Of a stretch of 57,350 bases of DNA, positions 7,940 to 16,557 are shown one piece after another; the stretch's first letter is position 1, and each line of letters begins with the position of its first letter. Position numbers and translations under genes: made by a program. The stretch comes from MFAQ01 sp964429015. Its GTDB lineage: Bacteria > Patescibacteriota > Microgenomatia > UBA1400 > MFAQ01. The notes under the pieces were generated by a model. That model worked only from the letters and a program-made list of their open reading frames with translations, made no database searches and was not told the origin of the DNA. The stretch is from the NCBI GenBank assembly GCA_964429015.1, contig CAYSAM010000004.1, positions 1 through 57,350 of the forward strand, in the 5' to 3' direction.

Positions 7940-9121
7940 ATGGTAAAAGTTGTTATAGTTTCAGGATTGCTGCCTTCAGGTCATTACACCGAAAACTTAG
8001 CGGGTGGGCTAAATAAAATAAAAAAATTAAAGCTCTTAATTTATACCGATTTAAGAAAAGAGAATCTCCAGGTAAAAAAATGTGGCAAAGTAATACCTGT
8101 TTGGTCAAAGTCTCCAAAGTTTATTTTTCAGATTTTGGGCAGACTCCTAAAAGACAAGCCAGACGTGGTTCATTTTCAGCACGAAATAAATATGTTTGGT
8201 GGGTTAGCAACGGCAGTTATCTTCCCTTTTTTGTTGATTTCAGCTAGATTTCTAAAAATAAAGATTGCTACTACAGTTCACGCCACAGTAAAATCCGACC
8301 AAATAGACTCTGAGTTTGTAGAAACTTTTAACCAAAACCCAAAAATAATTAAACCTATTTTTCTAAAGCTTTTTTTCCGTTTTCTCTATAAATCAATTTG
8401 CCAATTTTCTGACCTATGTTTTGTTCATACTAACACCGCAAAGAGCGTTTTGCTCAGTTACTACCCACATGGACAAAAAAAAATAAAAGTTATTGCCACC
8501 GCAATACCTTTGGTTGACAGTAAAAAATATAAAAAGGAAAAATACTTTTTATACTTTGGTTATATTGCTAGAAGAAAGGGACTAGAAAATCTTATTCAAG
8601 GGTTTAAAGAGTTCTGTAAAAAAAATCCAAAAAGTAAATTTAAACTGCTTCTAGCAGGTGGAGTCATCAAGGGTCAGGAAGAGTCACTGCAAGAGTTGCA
8701 AAAAACCATCAGTACGGCAAAGCTAAAAAACAAGATAAAGTATCTTGGTTTTTTAGAGAAAAATATTCAAAACAAGCTTTATAAACAGGCCTACGGTGTA
8801 GTTATTCCAGCAAAACTCTCCATAAGTGCAAGTGGACCACTTTACCATGCCTTTAGTCATGGTAAGTTTGTTCTGGCCTCAAACGTTGGGCACCTTAAAG
8901 ACGAAATAAAAAGTGGCTATAATGGCTACCTTATACCAAATACAGACTGGTCACGAGGATTTTCCAAGGCAATAAAGAATCCTATTTGGGTAAAAAAAAT
9001 TGAAAGTGGATCGCTGTTTACTGCATATCAAAGAACACCACTTAAAACAGCAAGGAAATACTTTAAGTCTTATAGCTTACTTTTACAAAGAATGTATAAT
9101 AAAAAAAATGAGATCGCTTAA
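7940..9121 (+). CDS. Glycosyltransferase family 4-like, lacking the canonical EX7E
   Basis: A 393-residue GT-B protein. The N-terminus (KVVIVSGLLPSGHYTENLAGG) and DVVHFQHEINMFGG are acceptor-domain features of GT4. The donor domain starts near YFLYFGYIARRKGLENLI, the GT4 G-x-R/K loop. Where the EX7E motif is expected the sequence reads SASGPLYHAFSHGKFVLA, so both Glu positions are replaced; this variant occurs in other GT4 branches and need not mean inactivity. It starts a new + strand run and overlaps the next gene by 14 nt. Substrate unknown. Confidence 0.75.
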   Translation: MVKVVIVSGLLPSGHYTENLAGGLNKIKKLKLLIYTDLRKENLQVKKCGKVIPVWSKSPKFIFQILGRLLKDKPDVVHFQHEINMFGGLATAVIFPFLLISARFLKIKIATTVHATVKSDQIDSEFVETFNQNPKIIKPIFLKLFFRFLYKSICQFSDLCFVHTNTAKSVLLSYYPHGQKKIKVIATAIPLVDSKKYKKEKYFLYFGYIARRKGLENLIQGFKEFCKKNPKSKFKLLLAGGVIKGQEESLQELQKTISTAKLKNKIKYLGFLEKNIQNKLYKQAYGVVIPAKLSISASGPLYHAFSHGKFVLASNVGHLKDEIKSGYNGYLIPNTDWSRGFSKAIKNPIWVKKIESGSLFTAYQRTPLKTARKYFKSYSLLLQRMYNKKNEIA

Positions 9122-9830
9122 ATATAATGGCAGCATGGTTTACGACTCCTTAACAGATGCAGAAATCAGAGCCAACTATCAACATAAACACGTTGTAGAT
9201 TTGTACCTTAAACATTTTAAGGACAAAAAAGTTCTTGATGCGGGGTGTTGGACAGGCACAATAGAAAAAGAGGTTTCTTCACGAAAATTTAAATGCGAAA
9301 TAGTTGGTATAGATCAAAATAAAGCAGCGCTTAAAACCGCCAAAAAAAGTTTTCCTCAGTATAAGTTTTTTCAGATAGAGCTAGATTCACCAGACAAAAA
9401 GTTTGTAAAAAAGCACGGTGGAACTTTTGATACCATTGTTTTTTTGGATGTTATAGAGCACATACCAGTAGGTACAGAGGTTAAAGTGCTTAAGTTCTTA
9501 AGAAAAATGCTCAAGCCGGGCGGGGTAATTATCCTTAGTACAATGTTGGATCATAAATATAACTTTATAGACCCAGCCTGGTTTTTTGGTCACAGGCACT
9601 ATAAAGCAAGCAGAGTTCGAAAATTTCTAGTTTCAGCTAAGTATAAGGTTAAACAACTCCTTAAAATAGGCAATCTCTATTGGGACCTGGACCTACTGTA
9701 TCTCTACATCTACAAACATATTTTTAAAACAGAATACAGAACTACCAAAAGTATGTATAAAAACATCTATCGAGGTATGAAAGAACCTCAAAAATACGCT
9801 ACTAGAATTTACGCCCTTGCCAAAAAATAA
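9108..9830 (+). CDS. SAM-dependent methyltransferase, class I
   Basis: I take the ATG at 9108 (240 residues), which overlaps the previous gene by 14 nt, rather than the longer frame opening at 9000. Motif I is KVLDAGCWTG (about residues 41-50), followed by VGIDQNKAAL with the acidic ribose-binding residue. FDTIVFLDVIEHIP and LKPGGVIILSTM are motifs post-I and III. The fold is that of UbiG/methyltransferase-11-type enzymes acting on small molecules or sugars. Lying among glycosyltransferases, it probably methylates a glycan (inference). The last 14 nt overlap another methyltransferase. Confidence 0.8.
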   Translation: MRSLKYNGSMVYDSLTDAEIRANYQHKHVVDLYLKHFKDKKVLDAGCWTGTIEKEVSSRKFKCEIVGIDQNKAALKTAKKSFPQYKFFQIELDSPDKKFVKKHGGTFDTIVFLDVIEHIPVGTEVKVLKFLRKMLKPGGVIILSTMLDHKYNFIDPAWFFGHRHYKASRVRKFLVSAKYKVKQLLKIGNLYWDLDLLYLYIYKHIFKTEYRTTKSMYKNIYRGMKEPQKYATRIYALAKK

Positions 9831-10431
9831 TATGGTAATTAAAGATAGAAACTTAATTGCCAAAATTATATTTCCCAAATCTATATTGGGTGAAAAGATC
9901 AAAAAAGGCACAAAAATACTGGATATTGGTTGCGCAACTGGTAGCTTTCTAAAAAAATGTGATCAATATGGCCTCAAAACCTACGGTTTAGATTTTTCCA
10001 AAAAACTTCTCAAAAAAGCTAGTAAACAAACTAAGGCAAAACTTCACTGTGGTAGTGCAGAAGATCTCTCGGTTTACAAGGACAATTTTTTTCACTTGTT
10101 AACTGGCTTTGATGTTATTGAGCACTTATCCAGTCCTTATACATTTTCAAAAGAAGCCTTCAGAGTATTAAAGCCAAATGGAAAAATAATTCTAACTACT
10201 CCAAATCTAAATTCTCTCGGTCGCCTAATAATGGGAAAAAAATGGCATGGCTACTCCGATAAAACTCATCGCTACCTTTTTACTCCAGAGTCACTGTCTT
10301 ACACGCTGGAAGCTGTAGGTTTTAAGGTGGTAAAGTTAGAGTCACCATTTCATCCTTTACCAAAATTTGTTCAAAGTTTTGTAAACAAAATTGGTTTGGG
10401 TGGTCAAATTTGGCTTGTTGCTAAAAAATGA
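9817..10431 (+). CDS. SAM-dependent methyltransferase, class I
   Basis: A 204-residue protein. Motif I reads KILDIGCATGSF (about residues 33-44), the acidic loop is YGLDFSKKLL, and LLTGFDVIEHLSSP and LKPNGKIILTTPNLNS are the later motifs. It closely resembles enzymes annotated methyltransferase type 11/UbiG-like in polysaccharide loci. TPNLNSLGRLIMGKKWHGYS and THRYLFTPESL match the C-terminal subdomain common in these glycan methyltransferases. Start at 9817 overlaps the upstream gene by 14 nt; an in-frame Met at 9832 would avoid the overlap. It is coupled to the next gene by a 4-nt overlap. Confidence 0.82.
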   Translation: MPKNNMVIKDRNLIAKIIFPKSILGEKIKKGTKILDIGCATGSFLKKCDQYGLKTYGLDFSKKLLKKASKQTKAKLHCGSAEDLSVYKDNFFHLLTGFDVIEHLSSPYTFSKEAFRVLKPNGKIILTTPNLNSLGRLIMGKKWHGYSDKTHRYLFTPESLSYTLEAVGFKVVKLESPFHPLPKFVQSFVNKIGLGGQIWLVAKK

Positions 10432-11537
10432 TCAAAAAGGTACTAATCAATATCCGTCAACTTCAGTTTAGATATACCGGAGTCCAAAGTTATATCTATA
10501 ACCTATGCATTTCACTTGTTAAAGAGTTTCCTCATATCCACTTCGACCTAGCTACCTTAAACTACCAAAACGATAATCAGTATATTGAAACGCTGAGAAA
10601 AAACTCAAACACAACTATTTTAAACACGGAGGCAGGGAGTTCCTCATTGGTAGACATATACTTTGATCACTTTTTGGTTTCCAAGCTTGTTACCAAACAA
10701 GATATCTACTTTAATCCCGTAAACATAACCCCAGTCTTTAAAAAACCAGGTGTTAAATACGTTGTTGGGGTTCTAGATCTTTGCACCTTTATTGTCCCCA
10801 AAACAACTACTCTTTTATTAAAAACATACTACAGACTTTTTCTCCCCGGAAGCTTAAAAAGAGCTGACAAAATTATAGCTATATCAAAAAGTACCAAAAA
10901 AGATATTATAAAAATATTTAAAACAAACCCAAAAAAAATATCCGTAGTTTATTTAGGTATAGACACTAAGATACTCAAATCAAATTACAGCATCAACCAA
11001 AAAAAAGAAAAATATTTTTTAACTATGGCTACATCGAGAAGAAAAAATATTCAGAATGTCTTAAAAGCTTTTGCTGCCTTTTCTAATATGTTTCCCAGCA
11101 TTAAGTTTAAAATAGTTGTCAATAATCCAAAACTAAGTGAAGAGGTAGGAGTTAGTCTAAAGAAGTTAAATATAAAAAATAAAGTTGAACTGATGGAAAA
11201 TTACATTTCCAAAGAAAAGCTCTCTAGTCTGTATTCCAGTGCCTTAGGCTTTGTGTATTGCCCAGTCTACGAAGGTTTTGGCCTACCGGTACTAGAGGCG
11301 ATGAGCAAAAACTGTCCAGTAATTACTTCAACAACATCTAGCTTGCCAGAAGTTGCTGGAAAGTCGGCGCTTACGGTTAATCCGCACAGTTTTCAGGAAA
11401 TTGCCAAGGCGATGACTTCAATAGCTGAAAATTTACCTTTAAGGCAAAAAATGATACTCGAAGGTCAAAAAAATATCACTAAGTTTAGCTGGAAGAAAAG
11501 TGCTCAAAAAGTAATAGCAGAATTTGACAAACTATGA
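10428..11537 (+). CDS. Glycosyltransferase family 4 (GT-B)
   Basis: A 369-residue protein. The N-terminal domain begins VLINIRQLQFRYTGVQSYIYN, the G-x-x-x-Y pattern of WbaZ/mannosyltransferase-B-like GT4 enzymes. ADKIIAISKSTKKDIIK is the typical interdomain helix. The donor motif is VYEGFGLPVLEAMSKNC, with both Glu of EX7E, followed by TSTTSSLPEVAGKSAL, which places the phosphate-binding loop. No membrane segment is seen. Its ATG overlaps the upstream methyltransferase stop by 4 nt and its own stop overlaps the next ATG by 4 nt. Family assignment strong; donor likely a GDP-sugar but not provable. Confidence 0.88.
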   Translation: MIKKVLINIRQLQFRYTGVQSYIYNLCISLVKEFPHIHFDLATLNYQNDNQYIETLRKNSNTTILNTEAGSSSLVDIYFDHFLVSKLVTKQDIYFNPVNITPVFKKPGVKYVVGVLDLCTFIVPKTTTLLLKTYYRLFLPGSLKRADKIIAISKSTKKDIIKIFKTNPKKISVVYLGIDTKILKSNYSINQKKEKYFLTMATSRRKNIQNVLKAFAAFSNMFPSIKFKIVVNNPKLSEEVGVSLKKLNIKNKVELMENYISKEKLSSLYSSALGFVYCPVYEGFGLPVLEAMSKNCPVITSTTSSLPEVAGKSALTVNPHSFQEIAKAMTSIAENLPLRQKMILEGQKNITKFSWKKSAQKVIAEFDKL

Positions 11538-12664
11538 GCAAAAAAATATTAATTTTTGACATTAGCTACTTAACTGGAAACAATCGTACCCCAATCATTT
11601 CCAAAGTTTTAATTTGGCAAAAAAAGGGTATTAAGGTTGATATTTTTTGCACCAAAGAGGCTAAAGTTGAATACTCTCAAAAACTAAAAAACATCAACTA
11701 TATTCTTTTACCTTTTGCCAGTAGTTCGTCAAACAGGATTGTTTTAATATTCGAAAATCTAAAAAGAAACTTTTTAGCTCTTTTTTGCATATTTAAAATA
11801 TTAAAGTCTAGTTACCACGCTTTCTACTCAATATCTGCAGTTCTCGACCTTGTAATGTTTCCGTATTTGTTGAAAATAATAAATCCAAAATTAAAGTGGG
11901 TTGTTGTTTTTGATAATACTGTTGAAAAAAATGAACCTGGTAATAAATATATAAAATTTTTGGCTTACTGGTTCTACAGACTATCACTATTTTTTTTAAG
12001 AAGTGCTAATACTGTTTTTGTGGTAACGCCACTTTTAAAAGTAAAACTCCTAGAGGAAGGGTTTGTTGATAGCAAGTTGATAATTACGGGAAATGGCGTG
12101 GAACTAGATTTAATAAAAAGTATTAAGAGTCCCAAAAAAATTTACGACGGTTTGTTTGTGGGTCGAATAAATGAAAGCAAAGGTGTCTATGATCTACTAA
12201 ATGTTCTAAAAATAATTTGCAATAAGTACCCAAAATTTATTATGGCTTTAATGGGTAGAGGTGACTTGGACTCCGAAAGAAAATTTTTGGATAGAGCAAA
12301 AGAGCTTGGGCTAGATAGAAACATTTATTTGCTAGGTTTTAAGAGTGGAGACAAAAAAATAAAAGTCTTTAAACAGTCTAAAATTTTTATTTTCTTAAGT
12401 CCAAGTGAAAGTTTTGGGGTGGCCCTTTTAGAGGCGGTGTGCTGTGGCCTACCAGCAGTCGTTTACGATCTAAAACCATACCAGTATATATATAAAAACA
12501 AAGAAATCACTAAATTAAAAATTGGTGACTATGAAGGAGTTGCAAAAGAGGTAATATATCTATATAAAAATAAAAAATTTAATAATGAGAATGGTAAAAA
12601 ATTATTAAACAGATATAGTTGGGATATAATTTCCAAAATAGAACTAAATGCGATAATAAAATGA
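11534..12664 (+). CDS. Glycosyltransferase family 4 (GT-B)
   Basis: A 376-residue protein. The donor-binding half contains YDGLFVGRINESKGVYDLL (the start of the C-terminal Rossmann domain), IYLLGFKSGDKKI and SPSESFGVALLEAVCCG, an intact EX7E. The middle region around residues 85-150 is hydrophobic (FLALFCIFKILKSS, VMFPYLLKIINPKLKW), suggesting peripheral membrane contact rather than a true transmembrane segment. Both ends have 4-nt ATGA overlaps with neighbours, so it belongs to a tightly coupled GT/methyltransferase run. Acceptor and donor unknown. Confidence 0.83.
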   Translation: MSKKILIFDISYLTGNNRTPIISKVLIWQKKGIKVDIFCTKEAKVEYSQKLKNINYILLPFASSSSNRIVLIFENLKRNFLALFCIFKILKSSYHAFYSISAVLDLVMFPYLLKIINPKLKWVVVFDNTVEKNEPGNKYIKFLAYWFYRLSLFFLRSANTVFVVTPLLKVKLLEEGFVDSKLIITGNGVELDLIKSIKSPKKIYDGLFVGRINESKGVYDLLNVLKIICNKYPKFIMALMGRGDLDSERKFLDRAKELGLDRNIYLLGFKSGDKKIKVFKQSKIFIFLSPSESFGVALLEAVCCGLPAVVYDLKPYQYIYKNKEITKLKIGDYEGVAKEVIYLYKNKKFNNENGKKLLNRYSWDIISKIELNAIIK

Positions 12665-13536
12665 AACAGGTAAAATCTACAGTCTACGATAAGGACTTCT
12701 TTAAGAGAGTATATGGCGCCGACAATCATAGTTTTGATTTTTCTTCTGGAGTGTCTAAAGACTATTACAAAGAAATGGTTGATTTAGTTAAGCTAAAAAA
12801 AAGTGACACAATTGTCGATTATGGGTGCGGAAATGGCAATCTATCTTTTTTATTGTGGAAAAAATATCACTGCAAAATAATCGCTTTTGACTACTCAAAA
12901 GATGCAATCGATATATGCAATGAAAGATTAAAAAACTTTAAAAAAAGGTTTCCTCAAATGGATATAAGCTTTTTGGTTGCTAATAATACAAACCTGCCTC
13001 AGCTTACTAAAGTAAGGGCAGTATATTTTTGTGATGTGGTTGAGCACATGTATGATAACGAAATAAATCTTGCTATAAGTAACATAAAAAGTTGGAGTCA
13101 AAGAAAAATAAAAATAGTTATCCACACCGACAATAACTACTACCTGCGATTTGTAAGACCTGTTATTGTATTTTTTATGATTCTACTAGGCAAAAAAACG
13201 GTTTCGCAGGCAATGTCCGACAAACAGGAGGAAAGCAGAGTTCATATCAATCTTACAAACCCAAATATTTTAGCTAAAAAGCTTAAACAGCTTAAAGTAA
13301 AACATCTTAAAACTCTGTATCCAAAAGTCACAAAAGCAAAAATAAAAAAACAGCTTTCGGTCTTTAGAGAAATAAACCCTATTATCTCTTTTTGTTACTT
13401 TGCCTTAAACTTAATTCCTTTTCTTTCGCCTAGTTTTTACTCTGTTTTTCGGCTTAATGGCATAGGCCATAAGAAAGTTTCCATGTCGCGGATCAAGTTT
13501 GCAAAAAAAGTCAGAAAGCCAGCCAAAAAAAGGTAG
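12661..13536 (+). CDS. SAM-dependent methyltransferase, class I
   Basis: The start at 12661 overlaps the previous stop (ATGA) and is preferred to the in-frame codon at 12619, giving 291 residues. Motif I is TIVDYGCGNGNLSF, followed by IIAFDYSKDAID and AVYFCDVVEHMYDN. The remainder is lysine-rich with a hydrophobic patch (FVRPVIVFFMILLG) and a strongly basic C-terminal tail (FAKKVRKPAKKR). It probably modifies a sugar in the glycan made by this locus (inference). Its last 126 nt overlap, on the opposite strand, the end of another methyltransferase gene. Confidence 0.78.
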   Translation: MKQVKSTVYDKDFFKRVYGADNHSFDFSSGVSKDYYKEMVDLVKLKKSDTIVDYGCGNGNLSFLLWKKYHCKIIAFDYSKDAIDICNERLKNFKKRFPQMDISFLVANNTNLPQLTKVRAVYFCDVVEHMYDNEINLAISNIKSWSQRKIKIVIHTDNNYYLRFVRPVIVFFMILLGKKTVSQAMSDKQEESRVHINLTNPNILAKKLKQLKVKHLKTLYPKVTKAKIKKQLSVFREINPIISFCYFALNLIPFLSPSFYSVFRLNGIGHKKVSMSRIKFAKKVRKPAKKR

Positions 13537-14199
13537 ATATCCGGTAGAAGATAGTGTAATTTTTTTAAAACCGGTTACTTCTAGCATTTCATATAGTCCT
13601 CTGTAAGCCAAAACTCTTACATGTCCTACTGTTCCGGTAACTCCAGACTTTTGATATTTATCCAAAAAATCCTGATCTTTTTTTACACCCAAATGCCAAG
13701 TTAGAGGGTTTCCAAGGTTGTAACCATTAATACAGGTAGTGGAAAATGGCTGCCAGCCCAGAGCTAGTGATAATACATTCACCCAAGAAGACAAATTTTC
13801 AGTTAGTATAATCAGCCTCCCCCCTGGCTTAAGGCATCTGAAACATTCTTCTAAATATAGACGCGTGTTGTGCATATGTTCTATGTTTTGGCTCGATAGA
13901 ATTAAGTCAAATTTACTAGACTCAAGATCCCATTCAGAGTTCAGATCACTTTTTACGCATTTTATTCCCTTATTGGTGGCTAGCTTCCTTGTTTCGTCTA
14001 CATACTCAATTCCATATATACTTTTTGGCTTAACCTTTTTTGCAAACTCCATAGTAAAAACTCCATCCCCGCAGCCAATATCCAGCATTTTACCGACTCT
14101 CTTACTAGCAGCTAGCAAAGTGGCTCGTTTGTTTAGCTTGTCTAGCCCATCATCAAAAGCTAAAGGGGAGTACCACTTAAGAAATTTTTTTATTATCAT
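13411..14199 (-). CDS. SAM-dependent methyltransferase, class I (minus strand)
   Basis: A 262-residue protein. Motif I is KMLDIGCGDGVFTM (about residues 37-50), followed by YGIEYVDETRKLA, LILSSQNIEHMHNT and LKPGGRLIILTENLSS. The layout is that of methyltransferase-11/23 proteins from polysaccharide loci. It is convergent with the + strand methyltransferase, with the 3' ends overlapping by 126 nt, and its start is 51 nt from the divergent GTG at 14251. A perfect TATAAT on its strand (14212-14207) ends 7 nt before its ATG. Its C-terminus is basic (RVKTRRKKRN). Substrate unknown. Confidence 0.82.
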   Translation of the reverse strand: MIIKKFLKWYSPLAFDDGLDKLNKRATLLAASKRVGKMLDIGCGDGVFTMEFAKKVKPKSIYGIEYVDETRKLATNKGIKCVKSDLNSEWDLESSKFDLILSSQNIEHMHNTRLYLEECFRCLKPGGRLIILTENLSSWVNVLSLALGWQPFSTTCINGYNLGNPLTWHLGVKKDQDFLDKYQKSGVTGTVGHVRVLAYRGLYEMLEVTGFKKITLSSTGYLPFFGWLSDFFCKLDPRHGNFLMAYAIKPKNRVKTRRKKRN

Positions 14200-14206
14200 T
14201 TTTTCT

Positions 14207-14212
14207 ATTATA
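14207..14212 (-). promoter_or_regulatory. -10 box TATAAT, leaderless-type, minus strand
   Basis: The top strand reads ATTATA, which is TATAAT on the minus strand, ending 7 nt before the ATG at 14199. Transcription would start at about the A of the start codon. Confidence 0.5.
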
Positions 14213-14238
14213 CTTAATAAGCCAAATATAATTATTGG

Positions 14239-14244
14239 TAAGAT
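14239..14244 (+). promoter_or_regulatory. Candidate -10 box TAAGAT before GTG at 14251
   Basis: GGTAAGATACAAAAGTG: TAAGAT ends 6 nt before the GTG start. TAAGAT is weaker than TATAAT, but the same hexamer at similar spacing occurs before the starts at 23421 and 50938. With 14207-14212 it would make a divergent promoter pair in a 51-bp gap. Confidence 0.3.
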
Positions 14245-14250
14245 ACAAAA

Positions 14251-16557
14251 GTGAAAGACATATTTATAAAAAAATGGTATTTTTTGTTGCTAATTGGGGC
14301 ATTTTCTTTTTTTGTTTGGTCTATATTAGATAAAAACTACTATATAGGTGGCGATGTAATGTTTCCACTATACGGGACAGACTTTTTCAAAAAAATATTT
14401 CTCTGGAATAGTGGCGGTGAATCTCTGGAGTATATGCACTTTTTTTGGTATTTGTATTTTGGTTTGTTACGCCAAATGGGTTTTTCTGGATATGTTGCCC
14501 AAAAAGTTCTTATTGTTTTGCTTGAAGTGATTGGCTTTCTGTTCAGTTTTCTTTTGTATAAAGAGCTGATACCTCACAAAAATTCAAATGAGGCAAATAA
14601 ATGGGCTGTTCTTTCTGGAGCAATCTTTACTTTTAGTCCAATTTACTTTTTGCTTGTTACAGCTTATCTTCCACTATACGGTTTTCCAGTCTGTCTATAT
14701 CTATTGGTTAGATATCTTAAAAAAAAGAGTTTTTTATTAGAAATAATCTATGCGTTTTGTTTAAACTTTTTTCTGTTTATCGACTTGCCACAGCCAAAAA
14801 TAATTATAATTTTTGTTGCTGTTAGTTTTTGTCTTTTATTATTAATATCAGGCACTAAGGGTATTTCAATATGGAAGCTCTTTTTTAGGTTTTTAAATCT
14901 AAATATTACAGCCCTTATTCTCAATTCTTGGATAATTTTGCCTTATTTGTATAGTGTCTTATATGGATCTGTGGCCAACTTCTCAAATAATTTGGCCTCT
15001 CACCACGGAACTGCCGATATGGGGTCTGCTAGCTTATTTTATATTTCTCGCTTTTTTAATTTATCTTTAACTACAATCTATCCTATTATTGGCAAGTATC
15101 TATTATCTGTTCCCTTTAGTATCTGGTCATATTTAGGTTGGTTTATTATCGCTTTTGGATTGTCTGTAAACAACAATTTCAAAACACAGAAGACTAAAAT
15201 TATGCTTCTATTTTTTTGTTTGTTGTTTATTTTTCTGGCCAAAGGACCAAATCCACCTTTTGGTGAAATATACACCAAATTGGTTGTTGTAGTGCCAATA
15301 TTTAGAATTTTCAGAACAACATCATCTGTAGTCCTGGGATCTCTTGTTTTTTACATTTTGCTACTACCACTAACTCTTTCTCAGATCAGTAAAAAATACC
15401 ATTTTAAAAACCTATTTACTGTATTTTTTATTTTTACCGTTTTAATGGGATATCCCATTATTTTAGGCCAGAAGTACTTTAACGCAGAAAAGAAACAGGT
15501 ATCTGGTAGGGGGGTAAAAATACCAAGCGAATATTTTGAGGTAGCCAAAAAAATTGACAACTTAGACGAAAACTATTCTATATTGCAGTTACCATTTCCA
15601 GATGGTTATGTTCTTAAAAACTGGGATTATTTCGGTGCTGATCTTGTTTATTGGATAAGTACCGCCCCCACCCTTCATCGACCAGATCAGCCTGGCCTAA
15701 GTCTGGAAAAAAATAGCTTAAACCTGGAAACTTTTAGTCAAAACAACCAGTTTCTTTTAAATAATGTTAGTCATGTGCTTATTCAAAAAGACGCTTCAGA
15801 CTCACCTAACTGCAATCTAAGCGATTTAGGTAAAGTAGTTCATACTGATAGTTTTTTTAGCTTGCTTGAAGTTGATAAAAGATATACATATCCAAAAATT
15901 TATGTTCCAAATCGTTATCTATCCCCAAAAAATTATCAAGATATAGGTACTTTATCTTTCATTGACCCTGAGCTAAAAAAAACACTTTGTGTTAAGGTGC
16001 AAAATGATTTCAAGATTAAGGCTAGTGATTCAAATATAGCGGCAGTTAACATTAAAGATTTAGATCTCCTTATAAAAGACGGAGTATCAACAGATTCTGC
16101 AAACATTAGCGAAATAGTCGTAAAAAGAATTAATCAAACAAAATACAAGGTAAGTATTCCAAACGCAAGTGATAACTTTAGTATTGTTTTAAATGAAAAA
16201 TACAACACAGGATGGAAAGTTTATTTAAGTGATGATAAAGATAATCAGTCTGCAAATAACAACTTATCAGAGTCGCATCGCGGCGTTCAGTATCAGAAAA
16301 AAGATTTCTTTGAGCCTTTTTTGCAAGACTGGTTTAAAAAGCCTCTAGTTGAAGAGCAAAACCATTACCTAGCAAATGGATACGGTAATGGCTGGGTCAT
16401 AAGTAGCAAAAAAAACTCTGGCAATACTACAAGCTTAAATATAATTATTGAGTATTGGCCTCAAAGACTATTATATTTAGGGTTAATAATTTCCATTACT
16501 TTTACCTTTTCCAGAATAATTTATATTTTGACCTTAAAACTCAAAAAAAATGCTTAA
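14251..16557 (+). CDS. Large multi-pass membrane protein, GT-C-like, with C-terminal extracytoplasmic region
   Basis: A 768-residue protein starting at GTG. After the first helix it has YYIGGDVMFPLYG, an acidic loop at the position of the catalytic Asp in GT-C enzymes. About twelve hydrophobic helices follow to residue about 405. A long soluble segment (about 410-740) with many Asn/Asp residues comes next, then one terminal helix (LLYLGLIISITFTFSRIIYI). This architecture resembles the AftD/DUF3367-like arabinofuranosyltransferase and YfhO-like membrane proteins. I cannot identify the family with certainty. It would act at the outer face using polyprenyl-P sugars. It overlaps the next gene by 8 nt. 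Confidence 0.6.
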   Translation: MKDIFIKKWYFLLLIGAFSFFVWSILDKNYYIGGDVMFPLYGTDFFKKIFLWNSGGESLEYMHFFWYLYFGLLRQMGFSGYVAQKVLIVLLEVIGFLFSFLLYKELIPHKNSNEANKWAVLSGAIFTFSPIYFLLVTAYLPLYGFPVCLYLLVRYLKKKSFLLEIIYAFCLNFFLFIDLPQPKIIIIFVAVSFCLLLLISGTKGISIWKLFFRFLNLNITALILNSWIILPYLYSVLYGSVANFSNNLASHHGTADMGSASLFYISRFFNLSLTTIYPIIGKYLLSVPFSIWSYLGWFIIAFGLSVNNNFKTQKTKIMLLFFCLLFIFLAKGPNPPFGEIYTKLVVVVPIFRIFRTTSSVVLGSLVFYILLLPLTLSQISKKYHFKNLFTVFFIFTVLMGYPIILGQKYFNAEKKQVSGRGVKIPSEYFEVAKKIDNLDENYSILQLPFPDGYVLKNWDYFGADLVYWISTAPTLHRPDQPGLSLEKNSLNLETFSQNNQFLLNNVSHVLIQKDASDSPNCNLSDLGKVVHTDSFFSLLEVDKRYTYPKIYVPNRYLSPKNYQDIGTLSFIDPELKKTLCVKVQNDFKIKASDSNIAAVNIKDLDLLIKDGVSTDSANISEIVVKRINQTKYKVSIPNASDNFSIVLNEKYNTGWKVYLSDDKDNQSANNNLSESHRGVQYQKKDFFEPFLQDWFKKPLVEEQNHYLANGYGNGWVISSKKNSGNTTSLNIIIEYWPQRLLYLGLIISITFTFSRIIYILTLKLKKNA

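Noticed and set aside
9000..9107. N-terminal extension of the methyltransferase back to 9000
   Set aside because: It would overlap the upstream GT4 by 122 nt and adds 36 residues outside the methyltransferase fold; the ATG at 9108 is better.
13739..14254. 171-residue + strand ORF opposite the methyltransferase
   Set aside because: It is the antisense of a clear methyltransferase and has no recognisable motifs.
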